A DNA stretch of 26,486 bases, taken from IMG/VR virus record IMGVR_UViG_3300044614_001683, positions 1 through 26,486 of that record; one strand, given 5' to 3'. Position 1 is the first letter of the stretch; every line of letters begins with the position of its first letter. The notes under the pieces are model-generated. The model did no database searches. It was given only the letters and a program-made list of their open reading frames with translations, and was not told where the DNA came from. Shown piece after piece: positions 13,628 through 21,720 of the stretch. This DNA comes from a virus. The position numbers and the translations under genes are program-made.

Positions 13628-14245
13628 ATGACCGTCCGCCTTGTCACCCTCGACACGTACCGCGCGCGATACCAGGGCTCCGGCCCCGTGGTTCCGCTTG
13701 ACGATTCCGCCGTGCTGGCGCGGATTGACGCGCTGTCGGCGGCCATTCTGCATCACCTTGGCTTCCCCGCCGGGGGCGAGGATTGGGATTCGGCGTCGCG
13801 GGTTTGGGTGCTTGGCCCTTACGATTGGGCGTGGAATCCGTGGAGCGACGAATCCCGGCTTGTGCCGCAGTTCTCCCCGGTGGCGTCGGTGACCAGCATC
13901 GAGGAATCCGGCGACGGTTCGACGTGGACGACCGTCCAGGCCGATTACTACGCCCTCCGCGACGGGAGCGACCCCGCCCGCGTGCGCATCGACGCCATCA
14001 AGGGCGCGCGTTGGTCGGCGGAATCGTGGTACCGCGTGACCTACGTTGCCGGCTGGACGACCGTTCCCGGCGCCGTGGAAGACGCGGCCGGGCGTCTTGT
14101 GGCTTTCTCCTTGGACGTGGACCGGCGGCGCGGGCGGCAGGGTGAATCCGGGGTTGGGCAGCCATCCGAGACGTACCGCCCGGAGACGTGGCCCGACGAT
14201 TTGCGCGCGCAGCTTGCACCGTACAAGCTCCCGTGGCGTCGCTGA
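13628..14245 (+). CDS. Head-tail connector, gp6/gp15-like adaptor
   Basis: Predicted to dock on the portal and extend the neck. The 205-residue product has the adaptor family plan: a helical start (LDTYRARYQG, DDSAVLARIDALSAAILHHLGF), a beta-rich middle around residues 80-125 (FSPVASVTSIEESGD...VQADYYALRDGS), the RVTYVAGWTTVPGAVEDAAGRLVAF segment (about 136-160) matching the family's YxaGw..vP..l..A, and the end LAPYKLPWRR (196-205). ATG 13628 is six bases after TAGAAT and looks leaderless. It follows the divergent PP-loop cassette and overlaps the next gene by 13 bp. Confidence 0.8.
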   Translation: MTVRLVTLDTYRARYQGSGPVVPLDDSAVLARIDALSAAILHHLGFPAGGEDWDSASRVWVLGPYDWAWNPWSDESRLVPQFSPVASVTSIEESGDGSTWTTVQADYYALRDGSDPARVRIDAIKGARWSAESWYRVTYVAGWTTVPGAVEDAAGRLVAFSLDVDRRRGRQGESGVGQPSETYRPETWPDDLRAQLAPYKLPWRR

Positions 14246-14814
14246 CCCTGGACGAATTGCCGGGGGCGCTCCTTGCCCTTGGCGAGCGGGCGCAAACCGC
14301 CCTCGGGCAGTACGCCGCGAAAGTCGCGCAGCGGATGGCGGCCGACGCGGCGACCTTCGCGCAAGCCAGGGTGGGCGGCTCGCTCGCCCGCTCCGTCGAA
14401 CCCCTCGTAGAGTTTCACCCCGACGCCATCCGGGCGGGCTTCATCGCGGGGCGAACCGAGCCCGTCATCCGGTATGCCCGCGTCCAAGACGAGGGCAGCG
14501 GCTATCTTCCGGGCGGCGTCATCCGTCCCCGGTTTATGGAATACCTGCGGATACCGGTGCCCGGGTCGCGCGCGCGGGAGCGGTTCCCGGGCGGGCCTCT
14601 TACGCTTTTGCACGATTCGGAGGGGATGAAGTTCTTCCGCCTTCGCGCGCGTGACGGCTGGCTTATGGTCTATCGCGGCGAACCCTTGTGGATTCTCGTT
14701 CGCACCGTCCGCCTTCGCGCGACGAACTACGGCCGGGACGCGCACGATGCCGAAGTGCGCCGCATTGACGGGGAAATCGCGGACGGCTTGCCAGGACTGC
14801 GCATTCCGGGGTAG
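14233..14814 (+). CDS. HK97 gp10-like neck/tail-completion protein
   Basis: A 193-residue product at the head-tail joining position. The N-terminal helix (LDELPGALLALGERAQTALGQYAAKVAQRM) followed by RVGGSLARSVEPLVEF, GFIAGRTEPVIRYARVQDEGSG and PRFMEYLRI resembles the gp10/tail-completion family, which has long helices, a tG.L..Si motif, a YA...E.G motif and a C-terminal tail. GTG 14233 is chosen because it keeps the overlap with the connector short (13 bp) and the upstream frame is a shadow. No Shine-Dalgarno sequence, so coupling is likely. Its TAG stop is the first half of the next -10 box. Family call is moderate. Confidence 0.65.
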   Translation: MASLTLDELPGALLALGERAQTALGQYAAKVAQRMAADAATFAQARVGGSLARSVEPLVEFHPDAIRAGFIAGRTEPVIRYARVQDEGSGYLPGGVIRPRFMEYLRIPVPGSRARERFPGGPLTLLHDSEGMKFFRLRARDGWLMVYRGEPLWILVRTVRLRATNYGRDAHDAEVRRIDGEIADGLPGLRIPG

Positions 14815-14817
14815 ACT
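14788..14817 (+). promoter_or_regulatory. Promoter at the stop codon, leaderless type
   Basis: TTGCCA at 14788-14793, 18-bp spacer, TAGACT at 14812-14817; the TAG is the stop codon of the preceding gene. Six bases later comes the ATG at 14824. Confidence 0.5.
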
Positions 14818-14823
14818 CCGCGC

Positions 14824-14919
14824 ATGGGCCGCCACCGCGTCTTCATGGTTTTTGCTTCCTGTTCGGCCGGGGACGGCGCGGATGGCGGCCCCATCTTCGC
14901 GCCCGCGGTGCGCGCTTGA
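14824..14919 (+). CDS. 31-residue leaderless ORF coupled to the tail terminator
   Basis: A short frame with ATG 14824 placed six bases after TAGACT. The product has a basic then hydrophobic start (GRHRVFMVFASC) and a Gly/Asp/Ala-rich rest; no family. Its TGA overlaps the TTG start of the next gene (TTGA at 14916-14919), so translating it would deliver ribosomes to the next gene, which lacks a clear Shine-Dalgarno sequence. It could be a true small protein or only a coupling leader peptide. Confidence 0.5.
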   Translation: MGRHRVFMVFASCSAGDGADGGPIFAPAVRA

Positions 14920-15356
14920 CCCTGTACGCCGTCGAACGCTTGGCCGCCGTGCGCGTCCTATTGGGCGGGCTCATGTTCGCCTTCGAGGGCGTGCCGGCGA
15001 CCGGGCAGAAGCCAGAGGCGTACACCGGGCGGCCGACGCGGTTGCAGCCCCCGGCGGGCCGGTCGGTTGTCGCAGCTTGGCCTATCTCGCTGTCGGTTTC
15101 CCCGTCGCCCTCCGCGCTTGACGAGACGGTTTCCGCCACCTACGAGGTGGCCGCCATCGTCGCCGTGGCCGCGGGCGCCGATATGGCCGCCATCGCCTCC
15201 CGGGTCGCGGAAGCCATCGGGGTAGCCGTCCGCGATTCGACGCTTGACGCCACCTCCCCGGCGCCCTCGATTTCGCTGTCTATCGCTTACGAGGAAGGGC
15301 ACGTCGCCGTCTTCGGCACGTTGTCCGCCGACTACCGTACACCCTTGGGGGCTTGA
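14916..15356 (+). CDS. Tail terminator candidate
   Basis: A 146-residue product between the neck protein and the tail tube genes, where siphoviruses encode the tail terminator that caps the tube. The pattern fits loosely: N-terminal helix (LYAVERLAAVRVLLGGL), a strand run (SLSVSPSPSALDETVSATYEVAAIVAVAA), a long helix (ADMAAIASRVAEAIGVAVRD) and final strands (ISLSIAYEEGHVAVFGTLSADYRTPLG). The final segment matches the usual end of terminator-like proteins (a strand then a Y-T strand). TTG start at 14916 in a TTGA overlap. Function is inferred from order. Confidence 0.6.
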   Translation: MTLYAVERLAAVRVLLGGLMFAFEGVPATGQKPEAYTGRPTRLQPPAGRSVVAAWPISLSVSPSPSALDETVSATYEVAAIVAVAAGADMAAIASRVAEAIGVAVRDSTLDATSPAPSISLSIAYEEGHVAVFGTLSADYRTPLGA

Positions 15357-15357
15357 C

Positions 15358-16134
15358 TTGGCCTTCGCATTCTCCCCCGTCTCGTATTATCGGTGGCCCA
15401 TCGCGGTTTCCCCGGGCGCCGCCGCGTCCACCGCCATCCGGGTGCAGGTGTCGATTACCCCGGCCCTGCGCCGGTTCTGGTCCTCTGTCGATTCCAACGG
15501 GTACAGCGTCCGCTTCGCCGATGCGACCGGCGGCCCGCTGGCGTTTAATCGGGCGTCATTCTCCTACGCCAACCAGACCGCCGAATATCGGGTGCAATTC
15601 ACGACGCCCCCCGGCGTCACCACCTCGGATGTTCACGTCGTCTATATGTACGTCAAGAAAGCGGCCCCGGCCCTCTCGGATTCGTCCGTCGCCGACACCG
15701 CGGACACGATGTATGGCGGCGGGCTCTTCGCCTCCGAAACCATCGGCGACACCCCGACCCGGGCCGGCGTAGTCCAGGGCGATACCCTGGAATCCGTGGA
15801 CTTGGCCAGCACCGACTATCGCCCGGTGGCCGTCTCGCTGACCGGCGCGCTCCAAGCGTTCGCGGCCGACGCCACGCTGAACGACTCCACCGAGAACGAG
15901 GCGCCCCGCCGGTTCCGCGTGGAAGTTCTCGACTCCGGCGGCACCGACGCCACGGCCCGATACGTGCAAGCGCTCCATCGCATCATTCACGACGGCGCCG
16001 ATTTCTACATCCTCCCGTGGATTTCCGCCGGGGACACGAACACGTACCGGCTTCGCCTGACGGTCGAAACCGGCGGCACCCTGCGCCGGCTTATCCGGCT
16101 TGTCGCTCTTCGCTTCCGCCTCCCCTCTGCCTGA
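15358..16134 (+). CDS. DUF2341-like virion protein before tail tube
   Basis: A 258-residue product. Residues about 8-110 resemble DUF2341, a beta-sandwich often found in surface and tail-fibre proteins: YYRWPIAVSPG, then YSVRFADATGGPLAFN, FTTPPGVTTSDVHVVYMYVKKAAPALSDSS. The second half (about 120-258) is beta-rich and ends RLIRLVALRFRLPSA; it is not recognised. TTG 15358 is the first start in this frame after the preceding stop, one base away; the overlapping TTG at 15353 opens a different, Arg/Pro-rich shadow frame. GGGGG lies about 6 bases upstream. Likely a tail or neck-whisker component. Confidence 0.65.
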   Translation: MAFAFSPVSYYRWPIAVSPGAAASTAIRVQVSITPALRRFWSSVDSNGYSVRFADATGGPLAFNRASFSYANQTAEYRVQFTTPPGVTTSDVHVVYMYVKKAAPALSDSSVADTADTMYGGGLFASETIGDTPTRAGVVQGDTLESVDLASTDYRPVAVSLTGALQAFAADATLNDSTENEAPRRFRVEVLDSGGTDATARYVQALHRIIHDGADFYILPWISAGDTNTYRLRLTVETGGTLRRLIRLVALRFRLPSA

Positions 16135-16146
16135 TTCGGAGTCACA

Positions 16147-17136
16147 ATGGCCCGCCTTGTCGGTCGCTCGCTTGCAATCGGCCTTTGCGCCGAATCCGCC
16201 TATGGGGACGGGGTTACCACGTCCGCCCCGCTCTACTGGACCACGCCTTCCGGCCTCTCCGCGCCCATCGTGCGCGCCGACGTGACGGCCGTTCCCGATT
16301 TGGGGTTGGACGATTCGGGCCTCACCCGGCTCGATTTCGTCTCGAAGAAGTACGTAGACTTCGAGTTCTCGCAGCCGATGGACATGGACAACGACGGGAT
16401 GCTTCTCCGCGCTGGCGTCGGCTCCGTCGCCACCACCGGCAGCGGCCCGTATACGCACACCTTCACCCTCGACATTGACCAGCCCGCGACCCTTGGCGGC
16501 GTTGTCGAGATGGCCGAAGAAGACGGCACCTTCTCCGAACTGGAATTCTCCGGCGGGCAGGTGGCGTCTATCCGCTGGGAAATCCAGGCGGGCGGCTACT
16601 GCGTCGAAACGATGCGCCTCTTCGGGAACGTGGAAGTCGATTGGACCGGCACGCCGGTTCAGACGCCCGCTTCGTTCTCCCGGACGAAGGCCACCATCCC
16701 GTTCGCGAAGCAGGCGACTACGGTTTCCATCCTCGGGAACACGTACAACGTCACGTCGGCCACCGTGGAATACAACCGGAATCTGAGCCCCGACCTGCAA
16801 CACCTTGGCGAAGTCGGCATCGCACAGCAGTACCCGGGGCAGAACACCGGCGCCACCATCGAATTCGTGATGCCGATGCCGAGCTTCGCGCTGCTCACGG
16901 ACCTTCTTGCGGAGACGCAGGGCACCGTGACGTTGACCCTCACGAACGGGGCGCGGTCGGTTTCGTGGGCGCTCGAAAATGCCCAGGTCATCGAGCACTC
17001 CGAAAGCATCAACGGCGTCGGCCTCGCTGAACTGCGCGTGCGCGTCGCGGCCCACGGCGGCGGCACCTACGGCGCGAAGTGCACCGTGATCAACGCGCTT
17101 TCGGCCGCCGTCCAGACGCAAGGCACCGCCGCGTGA
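16147..17136 (+). CDS. Major tail tube protein
   Basis: Subunit of the hollow tail tube. The 329-residue product resembles the phage tail-tube family: an N-terminal GLCAESAYGDG segment, SKKYVDFEFSQPMDMDNDGMLLRAGVG, then GSGPYTHTFTLDIDQPATLGGVVEM (about 98-122), and alternating strands (VSILGNTYNVTSATVEYNR, TVTLTLTNGARSVSWALENAQV). Start ATG 16147 has GGAG at 16137-16140. Next is the protein at the chaperone position, then the tape measure, the usual order. There is no sheath gene, so the tail is non-contractile. Confidence 0.82.
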   Translation: MARLVGRSLAIGLCAESAYGDGVTTSAPLYWTTPSGLSAPIVRADVTAVPDLGLDDSGLTRLDFVSKKYVDFEFSQPMDMDNDGMLLRAGVGSVATTGSGPYTHTFTLDIDQPATLGGVVEMAEEDGTFSELEFSGGQVASIRWEIQAGGYCVETMRLFGNVEVDWTGTPVQTPASFSRTKATIPFAKQATTVSILGNTYNVTSATVEYNRNLSPDLQHLGEVGIAQQYPGQNTGATIEFVMPMPSFALLTDLLAETQGTVTLTLTNGARSVSWALENAQVIEHSESINGVGLAELRVRVAAHGGGTYGAKCTVINALSAAVQTQGTAA

Positions 17137-18101
17137 CGTTGACGGACCCGAAGTCCGCCCGCCCGTGGCAAGTCCATCGGGCGGAATCCCTGACCCGGCT
17201 TGATTCGCGGGGTCTTTGGGATGCGTGCTTCCGCTGCCTTCTCCCGTGGGAAGAGGCGGCGCACCGGGAGGCATTGGCGGCCGTGTTCCAGGGGAAGCCG
17301 GGTGACCTTGACGACGCCGTAATCGAAGCCGTTGTCGGCGTTGTCGCGCGTGGCGAGGGCGGCGAACCGATGTTCCAGGCGGTGGACGCGGCCGCCGTCC
17401 CCGAACTGCAACAACCCCGCGGCGGCCGTCCGCGCGCGCCGTGGGCGCTCTTGCTGCCCCGGCCGATTCGTGAGAAGGCCGCGCGTATGCTGGCCTTCGC
17501 CACGTTTCAGAAAGCCATCGCCGCGCGTCTCTGCGCCGCGTCACCGCCGCCCCCGGCACCGCCAACCGGGGAGGCCATCGCCACGGCCGCCGGGTGGGTC
17601 GGGGTGTGCGCCCTCGATTCGATTGAGTTGGAAGGCGGCTTGCCCCGCGCGCTTTCGACGGCCGCGTGGGATTACCTGCGCCGCGCAACGAAGGACGCCC
17701 CCGGCGAAGAGGCGCCCGCCCGGTGGGATATCCTCGCTGCGGATGCCGCCCGCGCGGTTCGGTGGCGCTGGGAAGCCGAGGGCGAAGAGCCGCCCGCGTG
17801 GCGCCCGGTCGCGGTGGCGGTGGACTGGCACGCGGAAGCCGGGGATGTATGGGTTGGCGAGCTTGACTTGGCCGCGCTTGCCGAGGTGCTCCGCGTCGCG
17901 TACCGGGATGTTCTGGCCGCCGCCGATTTCCTTGGCCCGTGGATTTCGACGCCCTCTATTCTGGCCTTCGTCGGCGCGGACCTCCCGTTCGAGCACCGCC
18001 CGGATTATGCCGGCCTCACCCCGCCGGCGCGGGCGATGGTCGCCACGGCCTACCGCTTCGCCGCGGGCCACGCTGCCGCCGCCGCCCGGAGCCCGGTATG
18101 A
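17133..18101 (+). CDS. Protein at the tail-assembly-chaperone position
   Basis: A 322-residue product between tail tube and tape measure, where most siphoviruses carry a chaperone pair made by frameshifting. No second overlapping chaperone frame and no clear slippery run near its end were seen; it is one long frame. The N-terminal part (RLDSRGLWDACFRCLLPWEEAAHREALAAVFQG) is helical and Trp/Cys-rich; the middle has Pro-rich PPPPAPP (about 152-158); the end is helical (about 246-322, with DFLGPWISTPSILAFVG). Family not recognised. GTG 17133 in a GTGA overlap with the tube gene. It overlaps the tape measure start (ATGA). Confidence 0.6.
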   Translation: MTLTDPKSARPWQVHRAESLTRLDSRGLWDACFRCLLPWEEAAHREALAAVFQGKPGDLDDAVIEAVVGVVARGEGGEPMFQAVDAAAVPELQQPRGGRPRAPWALLLPRPIREKAARMLAFATFQKAIAARLCAASPPPPAPPTGEAIATAAGWVGVCALDSIELEGGLPRALSTAAWDYLRRATKDAPGEEAPARWDILAADAARAVRWRWEAEGEEPPAWRPVAVAVDWHAEAGDVWVGELDLAALAEVLRVAYRDVLAAADFLGPWISTPSILAFVGADLPFEHRPDYAGLTPPARAMVATAYRFAAGHAAAAARSPV

Positions 18102-20845
18102 CGCCCGTTCGATACGTCATCGAGTTTTCCGGGAAGACCGCCGCGCTTGGCGCCTTGGCCGACTCCGCGCACGAAGCCGCCGCGCAGGCCGCATCGCTCA
18201 CCCGGGCTTTGTCCATCGCGGAGATGCAGGCGAACGGCGCCGACTCCGCGGCCCAACGCTTCCGGGCTTCGCTTGGCCGGGTGCAGGTGGGCGCCGACGG
18301 CGCGGGCGCATCGCTTGACGGCTACGCCCTCTCCGCGGACCAAGTGCGACGCCGGGCCTCCGAAGCCGCAAAGTCCGGGGAGGATTTGGCCTCCCGGATG
18401 CTGGCCGCCGCCGAAACCCTCGACACCGTGCGCGGCGCCGCGGGCCTCACCGCCGACCAAATCGCCACGCTTGCGCAGCAATCGGCGAAACTCCGCGGCG
18501 AATCCGCCATCCTTGCCGCGCAGGGACAACGGGAGGCGCAAACCCTCCGGGACGTGGCCGACCGCGTGGAGGCCCGGACGCGCGCCGAAGAAGAGGCCGC
18601 CGCCGCCGTCAAAGAGTCGGCCAAAGAGCGGGCCGCAGCCGAGCGCGCCGCCGCCCGGGAAGTCGGCGGGCTGGAACGGGAGCTTGCGAAGCAGCGCGAC
18701 GCTGACGAACGTGTGCGCCTCGGGAACATCCGAGGCCGCGCAAACCAAGAAATCCGGGCGATTGACGCCCTAATCGCCAAGCTCCAAGAACGAAACGACG
18801 TGGACGAAGAGGGCTTAGCCCTGCTCCAACGCCGCCGCGAACAGGTGGCCGCCGACGCCGACCGTCAGGAAGCGTCCATCCGCGCGCGCGGCGTGACGCC
18901 CGATGCGTTCGGAGCGCGCGGAACCCGGACCACAACCATCGGAAGCGGCGTGCTGTCAAGCTACTTTGACCGCCTCTTCGCGATGGGCGGCGCGGGTGGC
19001 CCCGGTGGCACGGGCGGCGTCTCGCTCCAAGGCATCCAACAGGCCGCAGGCAAGGCCGATACCGCGCTCAAAGGTCTGGCCGGCGCCGTCGGCGTGTTCT
19101 CGCCCGGTGCCGAGCGCGCCGCAAGCGCCGCGGGTGACCTTGTGGGCGCCCTGGAATTCGCCCTAACGCCCGCGGGCGCGACCGCCGCCGGCCTGCTTGG
19201 CGCCGCCGCCGCCGCAACTGTCTTTGTGGGCGGGGCCGTCGCCGCCGTCCGCGCGGCCGAAGACCTCGCCGCGACGCTTGGCGAAATCCCGGACGGGGTA
19301 GACCTTGGCTTCTCCGCCGCCGGGGTGGAACAAATCAAGGAGGCAAACCGCGCGCTCGAAGCGGCAAAGCTGGCCGTGTCCGCCGTGGTGGTCGCCGTCG
19401 CGGAAGACCTCGCCCCGGTGGTCGAAGACGGCGCGCGCCTCTTGGCTGGCCTTGGCGTGGTCGCCGCGCAAACCGCGGGCGCGGCCCTCGACAACATCGG
19501 CCAAATCGTGGACGCCACAATCGCCGGCATCGCAAGCGCGGCGGCGTCGCTCTTGACGGCGTTGGTTGCGCCCCTCCGTGTGCTGGCCTTGGCGGCCGAA
19601 GCGGCGGAAGCCGTGGCCGGTGTGACCGGCGTAGGTGGCGGCGCCGCGGAGGCCCTTCGTTCCGCGGTGGACGGCATCCAAGACGCCATCCGCGGCGGCG
19701 TCTCCGGCGCCCTCTCCGGCGCGATTGACGGATACCGGCTGCTCTTGCGCGACCTTGTGGCCGGCACCGAAGACGAGGTGAACGCGCTTGTCTCGCGGGC
19801 CACGGAATTGCGCGCGCGGCCCGGCGGCGGTGCAGGCGGCGCCGACCGGGCGGCCGAAGCGGCGGCGCCTCTCACCGATGATGCGTTGATTTCCGAACTC
19901 TTGACGGCCTATGAAGAGGGCGAAGACGCGCTTACCCGGCTTGGCGAAATCCAAGCCGACCTCGCCCGCGCGCAACTCACCGACGCCGAACGGGTCGCCC
20001 TGGCCTATGCCAACCAGCGCGCCGAAATCAACGCCCTTGCGGACGCCGCCCGCGCCGCGGGGGTCGAGCAGGCCGAAGCACAGCGGGCCGCCGGGCTGGC
20101 CGCCGTTGACGCGGCAGAGGCCATCGCCAAGCAACGCGCGGAGACGGAGCGCGCCGAACGGGCGGCGGCGGAACGGGCCTCCCGCCGGCAGGGCATAATC
20201 CAAGCGGGTGCATCCTTCGCGGGCGGCGGCGGCACGGCCTTGGAATTCGCGGCGGCCGTCGCCCCTCCCGGCGCGAAGCAAATCCTGCAATCGGCCTCCG
20301 CGGTCGCCAACGGCTTAGCCGGGCTTGGCGAGCAAGGCGCCGCCGGGGTCCAGCGTGCGCAGGAAGCGCGCATCGAAAGCATTACAAAGGGCATCGAAGA
20401 GCTGCCCGAACTGCTTATCCGGGTTTTGCCCGCGCTCGGAAAGGCAATCGTAACCGAGCTTATCCCCGCGCTTCTCAAACTCCCGTTTGAGATTGCGCGC
20501 GAACTTGGCTCCGTCCTTCTCGAATTCTTCGAGCGCATCAACCCCTTCGACCGGGAAAGCCGGGAAGACCGGCAGGAACGCCGGGAGCGGCGGCGTCGGC
20601 GGCGGGGCCTTGCGTCGGGCGCGGCGTATGTCGCGGAAGACGGGTGGATGATGCTCCATCGCGGGGAAACCGTGGTCCCGGCGTCGGGCGCGACAACGCA
20701 GGCGGCAAGCGCGCGCACCGTCGAACGGTTGGCCGGCGGCGACCGTGGGCCGTCTCTGGACTTCCCCTTCCGGCCCATCGGGGAATCGGCGCTTGTGCTC
20801 GCCGTCGAACGCGGCCGGCGCCCATTCGGCCGCGTTGTGGGTTAG
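18098..20845 (+). CDS. Tape measure protein
   Basis: Sets tail length and helps eject DNA. The 915-residue product has helical, coiled-coil-rich first third (Ala/Glu/Arg/Gln, residues about 15-260, with repeated AEEEAAAAVKESAKERAAAE-like sequence), Gly-rich linker (about 293-310), hydrophobic helical segments near 360-390, 462-508 and 768-818, a very basic run near 820-838 (RERRRRRRG), and the end motif GWMMLHRGETVVPASG (848-864) common at the C-terminus of tape measures. At roughly 1.5 angstrom per residue (general knowledge) it predicts a tail near 135-140 nm. ATG 18098 lies in an ATGA overlap. The TAG stop forms part of the next gene's -10 box. Confidence 0.92.
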   Translation: MTPVRYVIEFSGKTAALGALADSAHEAAAQAASLTRALSIAEMQANGADSAAQRFRASLGRVQVGADGAGASLDGYALSADQVRRRASEAAKSGEDLASRMLAAAETLDTVRGAAGLTADQIATLAQQSAKLRGESAILAAQGQREAQTLRDVADRVEARTRAEEEAAAAVKESAKERAAAERAAAREVGGLERELAKQRDADERVRLGNIRGRANQEIRAIDALIAKLQERNDVDEEGLALLQRRREQVAADADRQEASIRARGVTPDAFGARGTRTTTIGSGVLSSYFDRLFAMGGAGGPGGTGGVSLQGIQQAAGKADTALKGLAGAVGVFSPGAERAASAAGDLVGALEFALTPAGATAAGLLGAAAAATVFVGGAVAAVRAAEDLAATLGEIPDGVDLGFSAAGVEQIKEANRALEAAKLAVSAVVVAVAEDLAPVVEDGARLLAGLGVVAAQTAGAALDNIGQIVDATIAGIASAAASLLTALVAPLRVLALAAEAAEAVAGVTGVGGGAAEALRSAVDGIQDAIRGGVSGALSGAIDGYRLLLRDLVAGTEDEVNALVSRATELRARPGGGAGGADRAAEAAAPLTDDALISELLTAYEEGEDALTRLGEIQADLARAQLTDAERVALAYANQRAEINALADAARAAGVEQAEAQRAAGLAAVDAAEAIAKQRAETERAERAAAERASRRQGIIQAGASFAGGGGTALEFAAAVAPPGAKQILQSASAVANGLAGLGEQGAAGVQRAQEARIESITKGIEELPELLIRVLPALGKAIVTELIPALLKLPFEIARELGSVLLEFFERINPFDRESREDRQERRERRRRRRGLASGAAYVAEDGWMMLHRGETVVPASGATTQAASARTVERLAGGDRGPSLDFPFRPIGESALVLAVERGRRPFGRVVG

Positions 20846-20848
20846 GCT
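20843..20848 (+). promoter_or_regulatory. -10 box at the tape measure stop, leaderless type
   Basis: TAGGCT at 20843-20848, with TAG being the tape measure stop. Five bases later is the ATG at 20854. No good -35 found at 16-19 bp, so weaker than the others. Confidence 0.35.
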
Positions 20849-20853
20849 GTCGC

Positions 20854-21720
20854 ATGGCCGGCGCCCTCTGGTTCTACCCCGACCCCGCCTCCCCGGTGCG
20901 CAAGCTCTCCGCTTTCGTCGCGCCCAATGACTTGCAGGTGGATACGGTCTATGCGCGCTCTTCGGCCGTGTCCTTGGACGGCGGCGTAAAGACCGCCATC
21001 CATGCCGGGTATGAGCGTGTCCGGATTGTAGTGGAGCGCCGTTCGGAGCGGGCGGCCGGCTCGACTTGGCGGGACGAAGCCGAGTCGCTTCTATGGCACC
21101 TCGAAAGCGGCGGCGCGGTCACCTTCGCGCTTGACGAGGCCGCCGCCTATGCCTACCCGGTGACGGGCACGGCGCCGTACAGCACCGGCCTAAGCCTGTT
21201 CGGGACGAACATCCTGTCCGGGCTCGCCCCGTCGGCCGCGCCCGCGGCGGATGACCGGGTTGTGCTTTCGTCGGCCCTTCCCGAATTCCGGCGGGAGGGC
21301 GGCACGGTCGCTTCGTTTAGCGCGCCGACCTTGACGCTTGACAACAAGGTGGCCTATGATCACCGGCTTAGGTCGCCCATCGTCCGGCATTGGGGATGCT
21401 TTCCCGCGCTCCGGCTTGCCCCCGAAGCGGCGCGGCCTCTGTTCCAGTCCGAACGCGGCTTCGTGTTCACCCTGGCCTTGGACCTTGTGCAGAGTCCGGC
21501 CGACTTGACGGCCTTGCATGACGCCTTTCAGGTGGGCGGGATTGTGCTCGCTGGGGTCGGCGTCACCCCGTCCGCCACGTCGGTAACCCTCGGGGACGTG
21601 TTCCGTCGGTTCCGCCCCGAAGGCGTGGGCGTCGCGCCCGGCGCGCTGGACGCCATCCAACGCAGCGCCTTCAACGCGCCGGCACAAGCCGGGGGCAGAG
21701 TCCCGCGGATGCGCCCGTGA
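20854..21720 (+). CDS. Distal tail/tail tip protein candidate
   Basis: A 288-residue product directly after the tape measure, where distal tail (Dit-like) or minor tail proteins lie. It begins LWFYPDPASPVRKLSAFVAP, and has strands such as RVRIVVERRSE and GGTVASFSAPTLTLD and a segment FQSERGFVFTLALDLVQSPAD. No family is firmly recognised. ATG 20854 is five bases after TAGGCT, with no Shine-Dalgarno sequence. The stop overlaps the next start (GTGA). Confidence 0.65.
   Translation: MAGALWFYPDPASPVRKLSAFVAPNDLQVDTVYARSSAVSLDGGVKTAIHAGYERVRIVVERRSERAAGSTWRDEAESLLWHLESGGAVTFALDEAAAYAYPVTGTAPYSTGLSLFGTNILSGLAPSAAPAADDRVVLSSALPEFRREGGTVASFSAPTLTLDNKVAYDHRLRSPIVRHWGCFPALRLAPEAARPLFQSERGFVFTLALDLVQSPADLTALHDAFQVGGIVLAGVGVTPSATSVTLGDVFRRFRPEGVGVAPGALDAIQRSAFNAPAQAGGRVPRMRP

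Noticed and set aside
15556-17688. Very long minus-strand open frame (710 codons) over the tail tube genes
   Set aside because: High GC leaves few stops in opposite frames. The product is Arg/Gly/Pro-rich with no domain, while the plus strand carries clear tail genes.
17332-18318. Overlapping plus-strand frame as a frameshifted chaperone partner
   Set aside because: Its product is Arg/Pro/Ser-rich along its length and looks like a shadow; no slippery heptamer was seen at a sensible junction.
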